From an uncultured Pseudomonadota bacterium (GTDB lineage Bacteria; Bdellovibrionota_B; Oligoflexia; Oligoflexales; CAIMVM01), in assembly GCA_903844895.1 (NCBI GenBank), contig CAIMVM010000309.1, positions 1-34,993 on the forward strand: 34,993 nucleotides of DNA, written 5' to 3'. Below, one piece after another: positions 16,772 to 24,389 of this stretch (positions are counted from its first letter, which is position 1; each line of letters begins with the position of its first letter). Both the position numbers and the translations under genes were made by a program. The notes under the pieces are model-generated. The model had not been told where the DNA came from, did no database searches, and saw nothing but the letters and a program-made list of their open reading frames with translations.

Positions 16772-17647
16772 TTAGTTGGGTCCCTTCCAAAGTGGACTTC
16801 CGGAAAGTGCCAACTTTTTAGAACTAATTTCCTGTTCTTGGTCAACATTGAGCTTTGCTTTAGAAAGATTCCTGGTGGCTCTAGCTGCTGGGAGGCAGTA
16901 GTGGGATTCTCCGCCATTTTTTAACATATCAAGACTGATCTTTAAGACTTTTGCATGAAAGTCTGCGACTTGCTTTTCAAATACCTGGGGATTTGAGGAC
17001 ATTTTGGGCGGCCTGATAGGCGCGCTCAGAAAATGTACAAGACGCACCGGCCTCGGCAGAGGGGTGCCGCCCATGCCAGTTGCAAAAAAGAAGGGGATTT
17101 TTAAATGTTTGTACATCCATTTGGTGAGGGTACTGGGGTAGACTTTATAGAGGTCGTCGGCTCTTGGGCATATCGCTAAAATGACCGGTGTCCCAGTTTC
17201 CATGGCCAGTCTGGCAAACCCCTTCCTTTTGTCCCAAAGAGTTATATATTTTTCAGAAGAAGGCCGAAGTGCTTCCCGCATGCCTCCCGGGGCGACAAGA
17301 ACTAAATTTTTTTCTTCCAAAAGCTTTCGCGCATTTTCTTTGGTTCCAGCCTGACACCCGACAGAGTCCATAAATTTTCCCAAAAAAGGGAACTTATAGA
17401 AGAGGTTGTCGACTAAAGGCCGCACAAATCTGCCGGTCTCGAAGTAGATCGCATGGATCAGAAGAGCCATATCATAGGTGGCAAGTGAATGGTTGGCGAC
17501 TAAAAGGGACTTACCCCTTTTGGGCAAATTGTCGATGCCCACGACGCGATGACGGTGGTAAAGCCGAAGCGCTTTGACCATCGGCTCGATCGAAGTCCAA
17601 ATTTCCTGATTTATAGCAGCAACCATAGCCAGTCTCCGAGTTTCCAT
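16772..17647 (-). CDS. TMEM68/DGAT-like lysophospholipid acyltransferase (PlsC superfamily)
   Basis: A 291-residue acyltransferase that probably esterifies a glycerolipid at the inner membrane. The catalytic block reads NHSLATYD (52-59), His followed by five residues then Asp. The second block is APGGMREALRP (118-128), where classic PlsC has PEGTRS. This PGGxREA pattern, together with WDKRKGFARLAMETGTPVI, is characteristic of the TMEM68/DGAT2-like branch. No strong membrane helix is obvious. The acceptor could be lysophospholipid, diacylglycerol or another alcohol. It lies 47 bases after the MurQ-like gene on the same strand, with no functional link that I can see. Confidence 0.85.
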   Translation of the reverse strand: METRRLAMVAAINQEIWTSIEPMVKALRLYHRHRVVGIDNLPKRGKSLLVANHSLATYDMALLIHAIYFETGRFVRPLVDNLFYKFPFLGKFMDSVGCQAGTKENARKLLEEKNLVLVAPGGMREALRPSSEKYITLWDKRKGFARLAMETGTPVILAICPRADDLYKVYPSTLTKWMYKHLKIPFFFATGMGGTPLPRPVRLVHFLSAPIRPPKMSSNPQVFEKQVADFHAKVLKISLDMLKNGGESHYCLPAARATRNLSKAKLNVDQEQEISSKKLALSGSPLWKGPN

Positions 17648-17694
17648 TATGATTGATGCGGGCCGGAGTTCCGAGAGGAAATTTTGCCTACTTT

Positions 17695-19239
17695 TCAGAG
17701 TTTGTGCTGGCTTTTGTAATAGTTTGCGACCTCAACAACCAAAGGGCGATCGCTTGGGACTTTGTCTTTGATTTCAAAGATTTTTCTAGCGATATCATTG
17801 TACGGAACTTCTAAATGACTTTGCTTCAATATCATGGTTATGTAGCGAATGGTTCGATCAATCAGTTTGTAGTTTGAGGATCTTACCCATGTCATGACGT
17901 TCCCGTCATATCGAGACATTCGTCCCATAATGGAAGTGGAAAGGCAGTTGAGAATGATTTTTAAGAATAGATGTTGTTCCAGGAAATCAAGATCGGAAAT
18001 ATCTAACTCGTGGGCTTGATCATCTAGCTTAAATTGGATCCCCTTTTCGTTGGGAAGTATAGAGAAGAAGTGAGACTTCTTTTGATGCCAAAGTCCTCTT
18101 TCTTCCACTATGTTTCTGCTAAAGTCGAAGCCCATGAGTCTGTCTTGATTTGTCCTGTCGGTGACTTCTGTCCAATGGAAAGTTCTCGGTGATCTTTGTA
18201 ATAAGTCGAGCCAAGCGTTTGCTGCATTATCTATACTATTAAAAAGGAGATAGCAAAGGCTTGGATTTTTTTTGGCATCATGCTTATTCTCGAAAGGATG
18301 GAGACTAAATGTCGGGGAGCGCTCGGTGGTATCGGTTAGAATCGTAATTCCAAATTCAGAAGTCGTATCATAGAAAACGAGTTCGCCTTTCTGGTAGATT
18401 TCGGATTCTTTTTTTATAAAGGACTCTAGAAAACTAAGAGGCGTGGTTTCCAGCTTTTTTATAAATTTCAGAACTCTTTTTTCAATATTTGAAAAACTCT
18501 TTCCGTGCTCGACGAGGCAAAGGCCAATGCCATACATGAGGGCGGTTGACGCCTGCATGCGGGTGCTTCCAGTTATCGCCATGGGGCCCACGGTTAGATT
18601 TATTTTTTCGATTGCAGGATTCTGGATGATTTGACGTGAGCGAATGATGTTTTCGGTCAGAAGTTCGTCTGGATTGCAGTACATAAAAAAGGGCTTTCGC
18701 TTGGAAATCTTTGAAGCTTCTTCAGCGGCTCCGATTACAAACGGTGTTTCTCCTCCTTCGCTTGAACCAATGAACAAGTCATTCTCGCCGAAACCTAGTT
18801 CTCGGAGTTGTCTTGCGCCATATTCCGGAAAGTCTTCAAATTTTTCGATGGAAGCGATGAGCGCGACGTCTCCGCCCGCCATAAAACCAATAACTCGGTA
18901 TTTAAGTGGTGAAGACTTGTGACTCCACCGCCAAATAAACTCACATACCAACGAAAGTCGCCCCGTCGCGCCGCAACCGCCAAGATAGATATTTCCGCCC
19001 GTGGATAGGGTGTCGTGGACGGCTTGGTGAAGTTTTTGGAGTTGTGGAATCCTTTCTTTAAACATTTCTAAGGCCATGAGATCGACTTTTTTGAAAGTTT
19101 GGATGGATTTTGGAATATCATTTTGAGTTAGAAAGGAAAGGTCTACAGTTGTCGGATGAGGAGATTCTGTAAGAAGATTTCCTAGCTGAAACTGGTTTTT
19201 AACCTTTAAAAATTCTTCCACATTGTTTTCATAGCTCAT
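17695..19239 (-). CDS. Two-SIS-domain MurQ/GCKR-like sugar-phosphate protein
   Basis: A 514-residue protein. The first 300 residues follow MurQ (N-acetylmuramic acid 6-phosphate etherase). They carry LTESPHPTTVDLSF near the start, IYLGGCGATGRLSL (85-97; MurQ has YLGAGTSGRLG), Glu100 at the place of the first catalytic Glu, and AGGDVALIASIEKFED (121-136) around the second. SSEGGETPFVIGA and GSTRMQASTA also match. MurQ has about 300 residues; the extra 200 here resemble a second SIS-like part, as in glucokinase regulatory protein. The protein could be an etherase, a regulator or an isomerase. Its ATG overlaps the deacetylase stop by one base, linking it to amino-sugar metabolism. Confidence 0.8.
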   Translation of the reverse strand: MSYENNVEEFLKVKNQFQLGNLLTESPHPTTVDLSFLTQNDIPKSIQTFKKVDLMALEMFKERIPQLQKLHQAVHDTLSTGGNIYLGGCGATGRLSLVCEFIWRWSHKSSPLKYRVIGFMAGGDVALIASIEKFEDFPEYGARQLRELGFGENDLFIGSSEGGETPFVIGAAEEASKISKRKPFFMYCNPDELLTENIIRSRQIIQNPAIEKINLTVGPMAITGSTRMQASTALMYGIGLCLVEHGKSFSNIEKRVLKFIKKLETTPLSFLESFIKKESEIYQKGELVFYDTTSEFGITILTDTTERSPTFSLHPFENKHDAKKNPSLCYLLFNSIDNAANAWLDLLQRSPRTFHWTEVTDRTNQDRLMGFDFSRNIVEERGLWHQKKSHFFSILPNEKGIQFKLDDQAHELDISDLDFLEQHLFLKIILNCLSTSIMGRMSRYDGNVMTWVRSSNYKLIDRTIRYITMILKQSHLEVPYNDIARKIFEIKDKVPSDRPLVVEVANYYKSQHKL

Positions 19240-19916
19240 TAGAAGGGTCTTTCTGTAGGGTTGTTTTTTCTATGTTCGAGATAATTGCGAAGCCATTCAT
19301 AGTTTTTAGTAACGGGGAGCTTGAAGTCTGGTTGAGTGAGATATTTGTAGATGGCGTTCACCTCGTCCTGGTCGGCTTTGATAAATCCATCTTCATGACG
19401 AGCGGGAAGCATGTTAATGAATCTCATAGTTTCTGTGCCATAGATGTCGGCAAGAATCTTGGTTCTTAGCTCAAATTGCGCCGCGGTGAGCGGAAAGGTT
19501 CTTTCAGGAAAAGTGTTATAGGCGGCCAGATAGACCTGGATTTTTTGATGATAGAAATTGGTAACTATAAAGCACACGTCTTGATGATGGGGATGCATAT
19601 ATTCCCCGATAGGGCCATGGGTGTAGACTTCTGAGGGGGGATCCAGTTCAGATAGTTTTGCCTGCAAAGTTGCAGGATCTAATCTTTTTTCATAGATATC
19701 GGGAAGGCCTAGCCAATGGCTTTTTTCGACTTTTAGCATGTCACATGCTTTTTCAAATTGCTTTCGACGTCGAAGGCCGTCCCCATCTGCATTTCCATCG
19801 GTTACGCAAGCGACGTGCCATGGACCTAGGTTTCGGTCCATAAGGGCGCCCATAAAGAATAGGCTTTCATCATCGGGATGGGCAACGACCAATAGTCTTT
19901 TTTTCGAAATGGACAT
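19239..19916 (-). CDS. PIG-L/LmbE-family N-acetyl-sugar deacetylase
   Basis: A 225-residue zinc deacetylase of the PIG-L (LmbE) superfamily. The metal motif AHPDDE is at 12-17 (His13, Asp16) and the second HPHHQD is at 108-113 (His111). These are the standard ligands. Known members deacetylate GlcNAc-containing lipids, mycothiol and bacillithiol precursors, or chitobiose. No signal peptide is present, so the substrate is probably cytoplasmic. The gene is coupled to the MurQ-like gene and divergent from a NagB-like deaminase 51 bases away. An N-acetylglucosamine-phosphate deacetylation step, in place of NagA, is a reasonable guess. No Shine-Dalgarno is visible at the start. Confidence 0.85.
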   Translation of the reverse strand: MSISKKRLLVVAHPDDESLFFMGALMDRNLGPWHVACVTDGNADGDGLRRRKQFEKACDMLKVEKSHWLGLPDIYEKRLDPATLQAKLSELDPPSEVYTHGPIGEYMHPHHQDVCFIVTNFYHQKIQVYLAAYNTFPERTFPLTAAQFELRTKILADIYGTETMRFINMLPARHEDGFIKADQDEVNAIYKYLTQPDFKLPVTKNYEWLRNYLEHRKNNPTERPF

Positions 19917-19921
19917 GGTGT

Positions 19922-19927
19922 ATTATA
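19922..19927 (-). promoter_or_regulatory. -10 element giving a possible leaderless deacetylase transcript
   Basis: A perfect TATAAT on the minus strand ends five bases before the deacetylase ATG (19914-19916), so initiation would fall at or next to the A of ATG. There is no Shine-Dalgarno sequence. The -35 region is poor. Confidence 0.4.
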
Positions 19928-19955
19928 CCTTGGACGTAAGTTAATCTTCAGATGG

Positions 19956-19961
19956 TAATAT
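19956..19961 (+). promoter_or_regulatory. -10-like element giving a possible leaderless nagB-like transcript
   Basis: TAATAT on the plus strand lies six bases before the ATG at 19968. No Shine-Dalgarno is present (the text before ATG is TTGAAAC). A TTGGAC sits 20 bases upstream, too far for a standard -35. Confidence 0.3.
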
Positions 19962-19967
19962 TGAAAC

Positions 19968-20663
19968 ATGGAAACGATTCTCTGTAAAGATTCCAGTCAT
20001 GCAGCTCGAACCTTACATGATTGGCTAGAAAAGGCCGTAGCGTCAACGAACGCAAAAAGTGTATTTCTCCCAGCTGGAAATACTCCGATCCCCTTGTATA
20101 GGTATTGGGAGAAGGTAAGGCCCAAGTTTTTGGAAGGCCTAAAATTCATTCAAGTCGACGATATTCTAGCGGGCGAGCGTCGGGGTTATTTTAAAAATTT
20201 CTTTATGGAGCATCTTCCGTCTTACAAAGATCAGTTTGTATGGATTGATGCGGAAGTGGGAGCAGGCGACTTCGAAGCAAATCGCCAAGTAGCTGACCTT
20301 GCCATACTAGGCCTAGGTATCAATGGTCATGTGGCTTTTCATGAGCCTTTCGTGCCAGCGGAGTTTACTTTCGGATGCGTTGCCTTAGCCAAAGGGACCT
20401 GCGATAGTTTAGGCATTCCAGAGGGTACGTGGGGGGTTACCTATGGTTTAGGGCATTTTTTGGAAGCGAAAAAGATTGCTATTATAGCTACAGGGCGCAG
20501 CAAGGCCCTAATGGTAACTAAGATTTTGGCTAGGGACAGATCGATTCCTGCGGGATGGATGATGGACCATGACGATTTTACATTGGTCGCCGATGAGGAG
20601 GCGTTTCCAGGGGGCGCCCAAGATTTCACGGTATCTCGAGCCGCTGATTTCAATCTTTTCTAG
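19968..20663 (+). CDS. Glucosamine-6-phosphate deaminase-like protein (NagB family)
   Basis: A 231-residue member of the NagB/6-phosphogluconolactonase superfamily, predicted to convert glucosamine-6-phosphate to fructose-6-phosphate and ammonia. It has the phosphate-loop-like LPAGNTPIPLY (34-44), QVDDILAGE (62-70) where NagB has MDEY, and LGLGINGHVAFHEP (114-127). His121 and Glu126 match the catalytic His and Glu, and Asn119 matches the ENGH form found in Gram-positive NagB. It is shorter than E. coli NagB (266 residues) and lacks most of the allosteric region, as in small NagB forms. It is transcribed away from the deacetylase/MurQ-like pair, supporting a shared pathway. 6-Phosphogluconolactonase is the main alternative, but the FHEP motif favours NagB. 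Confidence 0.8.
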   Translation: METILCKDSSHAARTLHDWLEKAVASTNAKSVFLPAGNTPIPLYRYWEKVRPKFLEGLKFIQVDDILAGERRGYFKNFFMEHLPSYKDQFVWIDAEVGAGDFEANRQVADLAILGLGINGHVAFHEPFVPAEFTFGCVALAKGTCDSLGIPEGTWGVTYGLGHFLEAKKIAIIATGRSKALMVTKILARDRSIPAGWMMDHDDFTLVADEEAFPGGAQDFTVSRAADFNLF

Positions 20664-20717
20664 GAAGCTTCTCGGCTCTTACAGATTCTATTTTGTCTTC
20701 CATAGATTGAGGTTTAT

Positions 20718-21602
20718 ATGCGTGTTAAAAAAGCCATTATCCCCGTAGCAGGCAAAGGCACCAGGTTTCTTCCAGCGACCAAGCAAACCCCGAAAGAGAT
20801 GCTGCCGATCATTAATCGTCCCATGATTGACTACGCTGTCGATGAAGCAATTCGTTCAGGAATTGAGCAGATCGTTTTTATTACGGCGAGTGGTAAGGAG
20901 ATGATCGAAAATTATTTTGATCGCAACTTTGAATTGGAGGCTTACCTAGAGAAAAAGGGTCAGCTCGACTACCTTAATCTAGTGCGAAATATAGGCTCTA
21001 AGGTGGATATCTACACGGTCCGGCAGAAAGAGCAGTTAGGTTTAGGTCATGCCATTTCTTGCGCAAGGCCCTTTATTGGGGAGGGTGAGAGTTTTGCAAT
21101 TATTTTGGCAGATGATTTGGTTCTTCATCCTAAACCGGTGACTGCCCAACTATTGGATGTGTTAGATAGCCATCCAGGAGCCTCGGTGATTGGCGTCATG
21201 GAAGTAGACCAGAAAGATACCTACAAATATGGTATTGTGGCTGGTGACTATTTGGACTCTTCTAAACGCCTTCTTAAAATGAGTGGCATGGTGGAAAAGC
21301 CTAAGCCCCATGAAGCGCCGACTAATCTCGCCACTCCAGGAAGATATATTTTAAACAGTAACATTTTCGGTTGTTTGGAGCGCATTTCTAAAGGCGCTGG
21401 TGGGGAATATCAGCTTACGGATGCGATAGGGCTCTATCTCGCGGATCATCCCACTTTGGCTTATAAGTTTGATGGGGTTCGCTATGATACTGGTAATGTA
21501 CCTGGATATTTGGCGGCAACCATTGACTTTGCTTTAGCGGATCCTGCCACGAGAGACGTTATGATACAGATCATTAAGGCTAAGAGTAAGGAGTTGGTTT
21601 GA
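20718..21602 (+). CDS. galU: UTP-glucose-1-phosphate uridylyltransferase GalU
   Basis: A 294-residue enzyme that makes UDP-glucose from UTP and glucose-1-phosphate for LPS, exopolysaccharide and glycolipids. The N-terminal VAGKGTRFLPATKQTPKEML (10-29) is the nucleotide-binding signature. DEAIRSGIEQIVFIT, ADDLVL, MVEKPKPHEAP, GRYILNSNIF and GEYQLTDAI follow in the normal order. The length is standard. GAGGT lies just upstream of ATG 20718. The stop overlaps the TTG start of a receiver-domain gene, so the two are translated together. Confidence 0.95.
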   Translation: MRVKKAIIPVAGKGTRFLPATKQTPKEMLPIINRPMIDYAVDEAIRSGIEQIVFITASGKEMIENYFDRNFELEAYLEKKGQLDYLNLVRNIGSKVDIYTVRQKEQLGLGHAISCARPFIGEGESFAIILADDLVLHPKPVTAQLLDVLDSHPGASVIGVMEVDQKDTYKYGIVAGDYLDSSKRLLKMSGMVEKPKPHEAPTNLATPGRYILNSNIFGCLERISKGAGGEYQLTDAIGLYLADHPTLAYKFDGVRYDTGNVPGYLAATIDFALADPATRDVMIQIIKAKSKELV

Positions 21603-21943
21603 AACTCGTCGTCATTGATGATGAAGAATTTTTTAGAAATGCTTGGCATGAGTTCTTAGGCAGTGAAGTCGAGGTTTTGTCTTACGAAGATCCTTCCGTG
21701 CTCGCCTCCGATGTGCTTTCCGGAGTTCTTGAGCTATCCCAGATCGATGTGATTATCTCGGATTTCTACTTCAAACGAAATGATTTAACTAGTATGAAGC
21801 TTCCTAGTTTTTTAAAGAGTCATGGTTATGTAGGCAAAATTTGGTTGGCTACGAATGCCCTTGACATTGAAATCCCAGAAGGTGTCAGCGGTAAAATAGC
21901 CAAAGTGCCATGTGATATTAGAACGTTAAAAAATTTAATGTAA
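21599..21943 (+). CDS. Stand-alone receiver (CheY-like) domain protein, TTG start
   Basis: A 114-residue single receiver domain with no output module. The acidic pair is Asp7-Asp8 (VVIDDEE), the phosphoacceptor is Asp55 (VIISDFYF), the conserved Thr is Thr85 (WLATNA), and the conserved Lys is Lys102 (AKVPCD). All active-site positions are present, so phosphorylation is likely possible. The start is TTG 21599, with AAGGAG five bases before it, and it overlaps the galU stop. Partner kinase and target are unknown. It precedes the acyl-CoA synthetase by nine bases. Confidence 0.8.
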   Translation: MKLVVIDDEEFFRNAWHEFLGSEVEVLSYEDPSVLASDVLSGVLELSQIDVIISDFYFKRNDLTSMKLPSFLKSHGYVGKIWLATNALDIEIPEGVSGKIAKVPCDIRTLKNLM

Positions 21944-21952
21944 TGGGTATCT

Positions 21953-23845
21953 ATGATACATATAAAAACTCAGGCAGATCACGATAAGTACACAAAAATG
22001 GCGAGAACCGACAGGGATGGCTTTTGGCGGGAAGCCTCGGCCTCTTTTTTTTGGCGCAAAGCTCCCAAGCTGATCTCTCAAGGTAAACTTGGCGAAAAAG
22101 TGACTTGGTTTGAGGATTCCCTATTGAATCTTTCTGAGAACTGCCTCGATAGACATATGGCCTCCAAGGCAAATCAAACAGCTTTAATTTGGGAGCCCAA
22201 CAGTCCAGATGCCCCAAGTCGAAGTTTTACTTATCGCGAACTTAAGCGTGAAGTCGAAGTGTTTGCTAATACTCTTAAGAAATTGGGAGTCAAGAAAGGG
22301 GATCGTGTAGTCATTTATATGGCGATGATTCCAGAGCTCATGTTTAGTGTTTTGGCCTGCGCGCGCATAGGCGCCGTCCATTGCGTAGTGTTTGCTGGTT
22401 TTTCAGCTAAATCTTTGTCGGCTAGAATTGAGGATTCAGGAGCTGAATTTATAATTATAAGTAGCGGAGCTGCAAGGGGAGCTAAGTGCATTCCGCTCAA
22501 GGGAATCGTTGACGATGCTTTGATGATGTCTCCGAGAGTCAAAACATGTCTCGCTATAAAACATACGGATGAAGCTCTGTCGATGAAGACACCTCGCGAT
22601 GTTTGGTATCATGAAGCATCCATCGGTGTGTCTGACTCTTGTGAAGCAGTTTCAGTAAGCGGTGAAGATCCACTTTTTATTCTTTATACCTCTGGATCGA
22701 CCGGTAAGCCTAAAGGACTCCTTCACACCACTGCTGGTTATATGGTTTATGCGGAATATACCTTTAGAAATGTATTCCAAGTCCAACAAGGGGATCTTTT
22801 TTGGTGTACTGCCGATCTAGGTTGGATCACGGGTCATACCTATCTCACTTATGGCCCGCTTTTGAGTGGAGCCACCACATTGATGTTTGAAGGAATTCCG
22901 ACTTGGCCAGATGCTTCAAGATTTTGGCAAGTTATAGATCGTCACCAGGTCACTCACTTCTACACGGCTCCCACGGCTATCCGTACTCTGGAAGCTTTTG
23001 GTCTAACCCCCTTTACGGGGGTGGCCCTGGACTCCCTTAAAGTTTTGGGGAGTGTCGGCGAGCCTATTAATGAAGAGGCGTGGCAGTGGTATTTTGAAAA
23101 TGTGGGACGATCAAGGGTGCCGATTGTGGACACTTGGTGGCAAACCGAGACAGGTGGGATCATGATTTCCACTCTTGCTGGCGTAACTCCTGCTCTTCCT
23201 ACTTTTGCGACACTTCCTCTTCCTGGAGTGGAGCCGGTACTTTTGAATAGTGATGGTAAAGAAGTTGCGACGCAAGCCGGGGAAGGAGCTTTGTGTATCA
23301 AAGAACCATGGCCAGGAATGGCAAGGACTGTTTTTGGTGACTGGCAGAGATATCAAGACACTTATTTAAAGGCCTACCCGGGTTACTATTTTACGGGTGA
23401 TGGCGCTAAACGCGATGATCACGGCAATTACAGAATTACAGGCAGGATTGATGATATTATTATTGTCTCAGGCCACAATATAGGCACCGCAGAGGTAGAA
23501 GATGCTTTAGACCTTCATCCTAGTGTGGTGGAATCAGCAGTCGTTGGGTATTCTCATCCGGTGAAGGGGCAGGGGATTCATGGCTTTTTGATTTGTTCCG
23601 ACCCCAGTATAGATCGCGATAAGCTAAAAAGTGAGCTTCTTACCTTGGTGACACGTGAACTTGGACCTATTGCTAAACCCGAACGCTTTCAGGTGGTGGC
23701 TGGGCTGCCAAAAACTCGATCAGGAAAAATCATGCGCCGCATTTTGCGCAAAATAGCAGAAGCGGAAACCAAAGACTTTGGAGATGTCTCTACTCTGCTG
23801 AATCCAGAGATTGTCGACCAAATTTTAAAGGCCGAGATTTTTTAA
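21953..23845 (+). CDS. acs: Acetyl-CoA synthetase (AMP-forming)
   Basis: A 630-residue enzyme that activates acetate, or possibly a related short acid, to acyl-CoA through an acyl-AMP intermediate. The P-loop-like YTSGSTGKPKGLLHT, the WWQTETGG motif, the hinge TGDGAKRDDHGNYRITGR, and TRSGKIMRRILRKIA near the C-terminus (with the Lys that is acetylated in Acs enzymes) are all seen. The N-terminal ACS domain (FWREASASFFWRK) favours acetyl- or propionyl-CoA synthetase over long-chain ligases. Length is close to the usual 650. The ribosome binding site is weak. No intrinsic terminator is clear downstream. Confidence 0.93.
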   Translation: MIHIKTQADHDKYTKMARTDRDGFWREASASFFWRKAPKLISQGKLGEKVTWFEDSLLNLSENCLDRHMASKANQTALIWEPNSPDAPSRSFTYRELKREVEVFANTLKKLGVKKGDRVVIYMAMIPELMFSVLACARIGAVHCVVFAGFSAKSLSARIEDSGAEFIIISSGAARGAKCIPLKGIVDDALMMSPRVKTCLAIKHTDEALSMKTPRDVWYHEASIGVSDSCEAVSVSGEDPLFILYTSGSTGKPKGLLHTTAGYMVYAEYTFRNVFQVQQGDLFWCTADLGWITGHTYLTYGPLLSGATTLMFEGIPTWPDASRFWQVIDRHQVTHFYTAPTAIRTLEAFGLTPFTGVALDSLKVLGSVGEPINEEAWQWYFENVGRSRVPIVDTWWQTETGGIMISTLAGVTPALPTFATLPLPGVEPVLLNSDGKEVATQAGEGALCIKEPWPGMARTVFGDWQRYQDTYLKAYPGYYFTGDGAKRDDHGNYRITGRIDDIIIVSGHNIGTAEVEDALDLHPSVVESAVVGYSHPVKGQGIHGFLICSDPSIDRDKLKSELLTLVTRELGPIAKPERFQVVAGLPKTRSGKIMRRILRKIAEAETKDFGDVSTLLNPEIVDQILKAEIF

Positions 23846-23952
23846 CTTCTATTTTCTGAAATACTTTTTTTGCAGACAAAATCGCTCAGGCTTTTGATAG
23901 AGTCTGGGTCTTTTTGTGGAATCGGCAAGTCGCAAATCTAAGCAGTGCGAAG

Positions 23953-23961
23953 TTATCCACA
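23953..23961 (+). promoter_or_regulatory. DnaA box (perfect)
   Basis: TTATCCACA, an exact match to the strongest DnaA box consensus. Confidence 0.7.
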
Positions 23962-24192
23962 GGACTACATTATTTTACCCAAAGATGGGTGCTATCTTTT
24001 TTCAAAGTGCCTTCAAGATGGGAATCTTTAAAGAAAGGAGCGCTCTATTTAGGGCCTTCAAGCTGCCTACGTTTTCATTTTGGAGTGTCGCGACAAACTT
24101 ATAACAACAAATTTAACCACTTATGGGTTTTCCAAAAAGTGCCTAAAAAAGTTTATGAAGAGTGATGGGTAGAGTTGTATCTAGAAAGAGGT

Positions 24193-24201
24193 TGTGGATA
24201 A
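24193..24201 (-). promoter_or_regulatory. DnaA box (perfect)
   Basis: TGTGGATAA on the plus strand, the reverse complement of TTATCCACA. Confidence 0.7.
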
Positions 24202-24223
24202 CATCGTTTCCTGTGCGCAGCCC

Positions 24224-24232
24224 TGTGGATAA
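24224..24232 (-). promoter_or_regulatory. DnaA box (perfect)
   Basis: TGTGGATAA again, 31 bases from the previous box (about three helical turns) and in the same orientation. Confidence 0.7.
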
Positions 24233-24235
24233 TGA

Positions 24236-24244
24236 TGTGGATAC
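24236..24244 (-). promoter_or_regulatory. DnaA box (one mismatch)
   Basis: TGTGGATAC, reverse complement GTATCCACA, directly beside the perfect box at 24224 and in the same orientation. Confidence 0.45.
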
Positions 24245-24317
24245 ATTTATTCCATCTCATCCGAGCGAAGCAAAACAAAAATTACAAATCAACTTATCGT
24301 TCGTTTTCTTTCAACTT

Positions 24318-24326
24318 TTATTCACA
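24318..24326 (+). promoter_or_regulatory. DnaA box (TTATTCACA form)
   Basis: TTATTCACA fits the relaxed consensus TTWTNCACA. It sits in an A+T-rich stretch. Confidence 0.5.
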
Positions 24327-24389
24327 AATCATTTAACGAATATCGTCTGAATGGGATACAGGAATGCTATTTATTCTGCAAGTAAAAAG

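Larger units (their letters stand above)
23846..24389. other. Convergent intergenic region with a DnaA-box cluster
   Basis: About 540 bases between convergent genes. Short reading frames here lack ribosome binding sites and do not look coding. The sequence holds DnaA boxes of the TTATCCACA type at 23953-23961 (plus), 24193-24201 and 24224-24232 (both minus), a near-match at 24236-24244 (minus, one mismatch), and TTATTCACA at 24318-24326 (plus). The stretch at about 24265-24345 is notably A+T-rich. This could be a replication origin or a DnaA-titrating or -recharging locus such as datA or DARS. No dnaA, dnaN, rpmH or gidA is in the window. Confidence 0.6.

Noticed and set aside
23914-24165. 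83-residue ORF in the DnaA-box region
   Set aside because: It has no ribosome binding site and improbable composition, and a second overlapping frame of similar quality shows both are chance.
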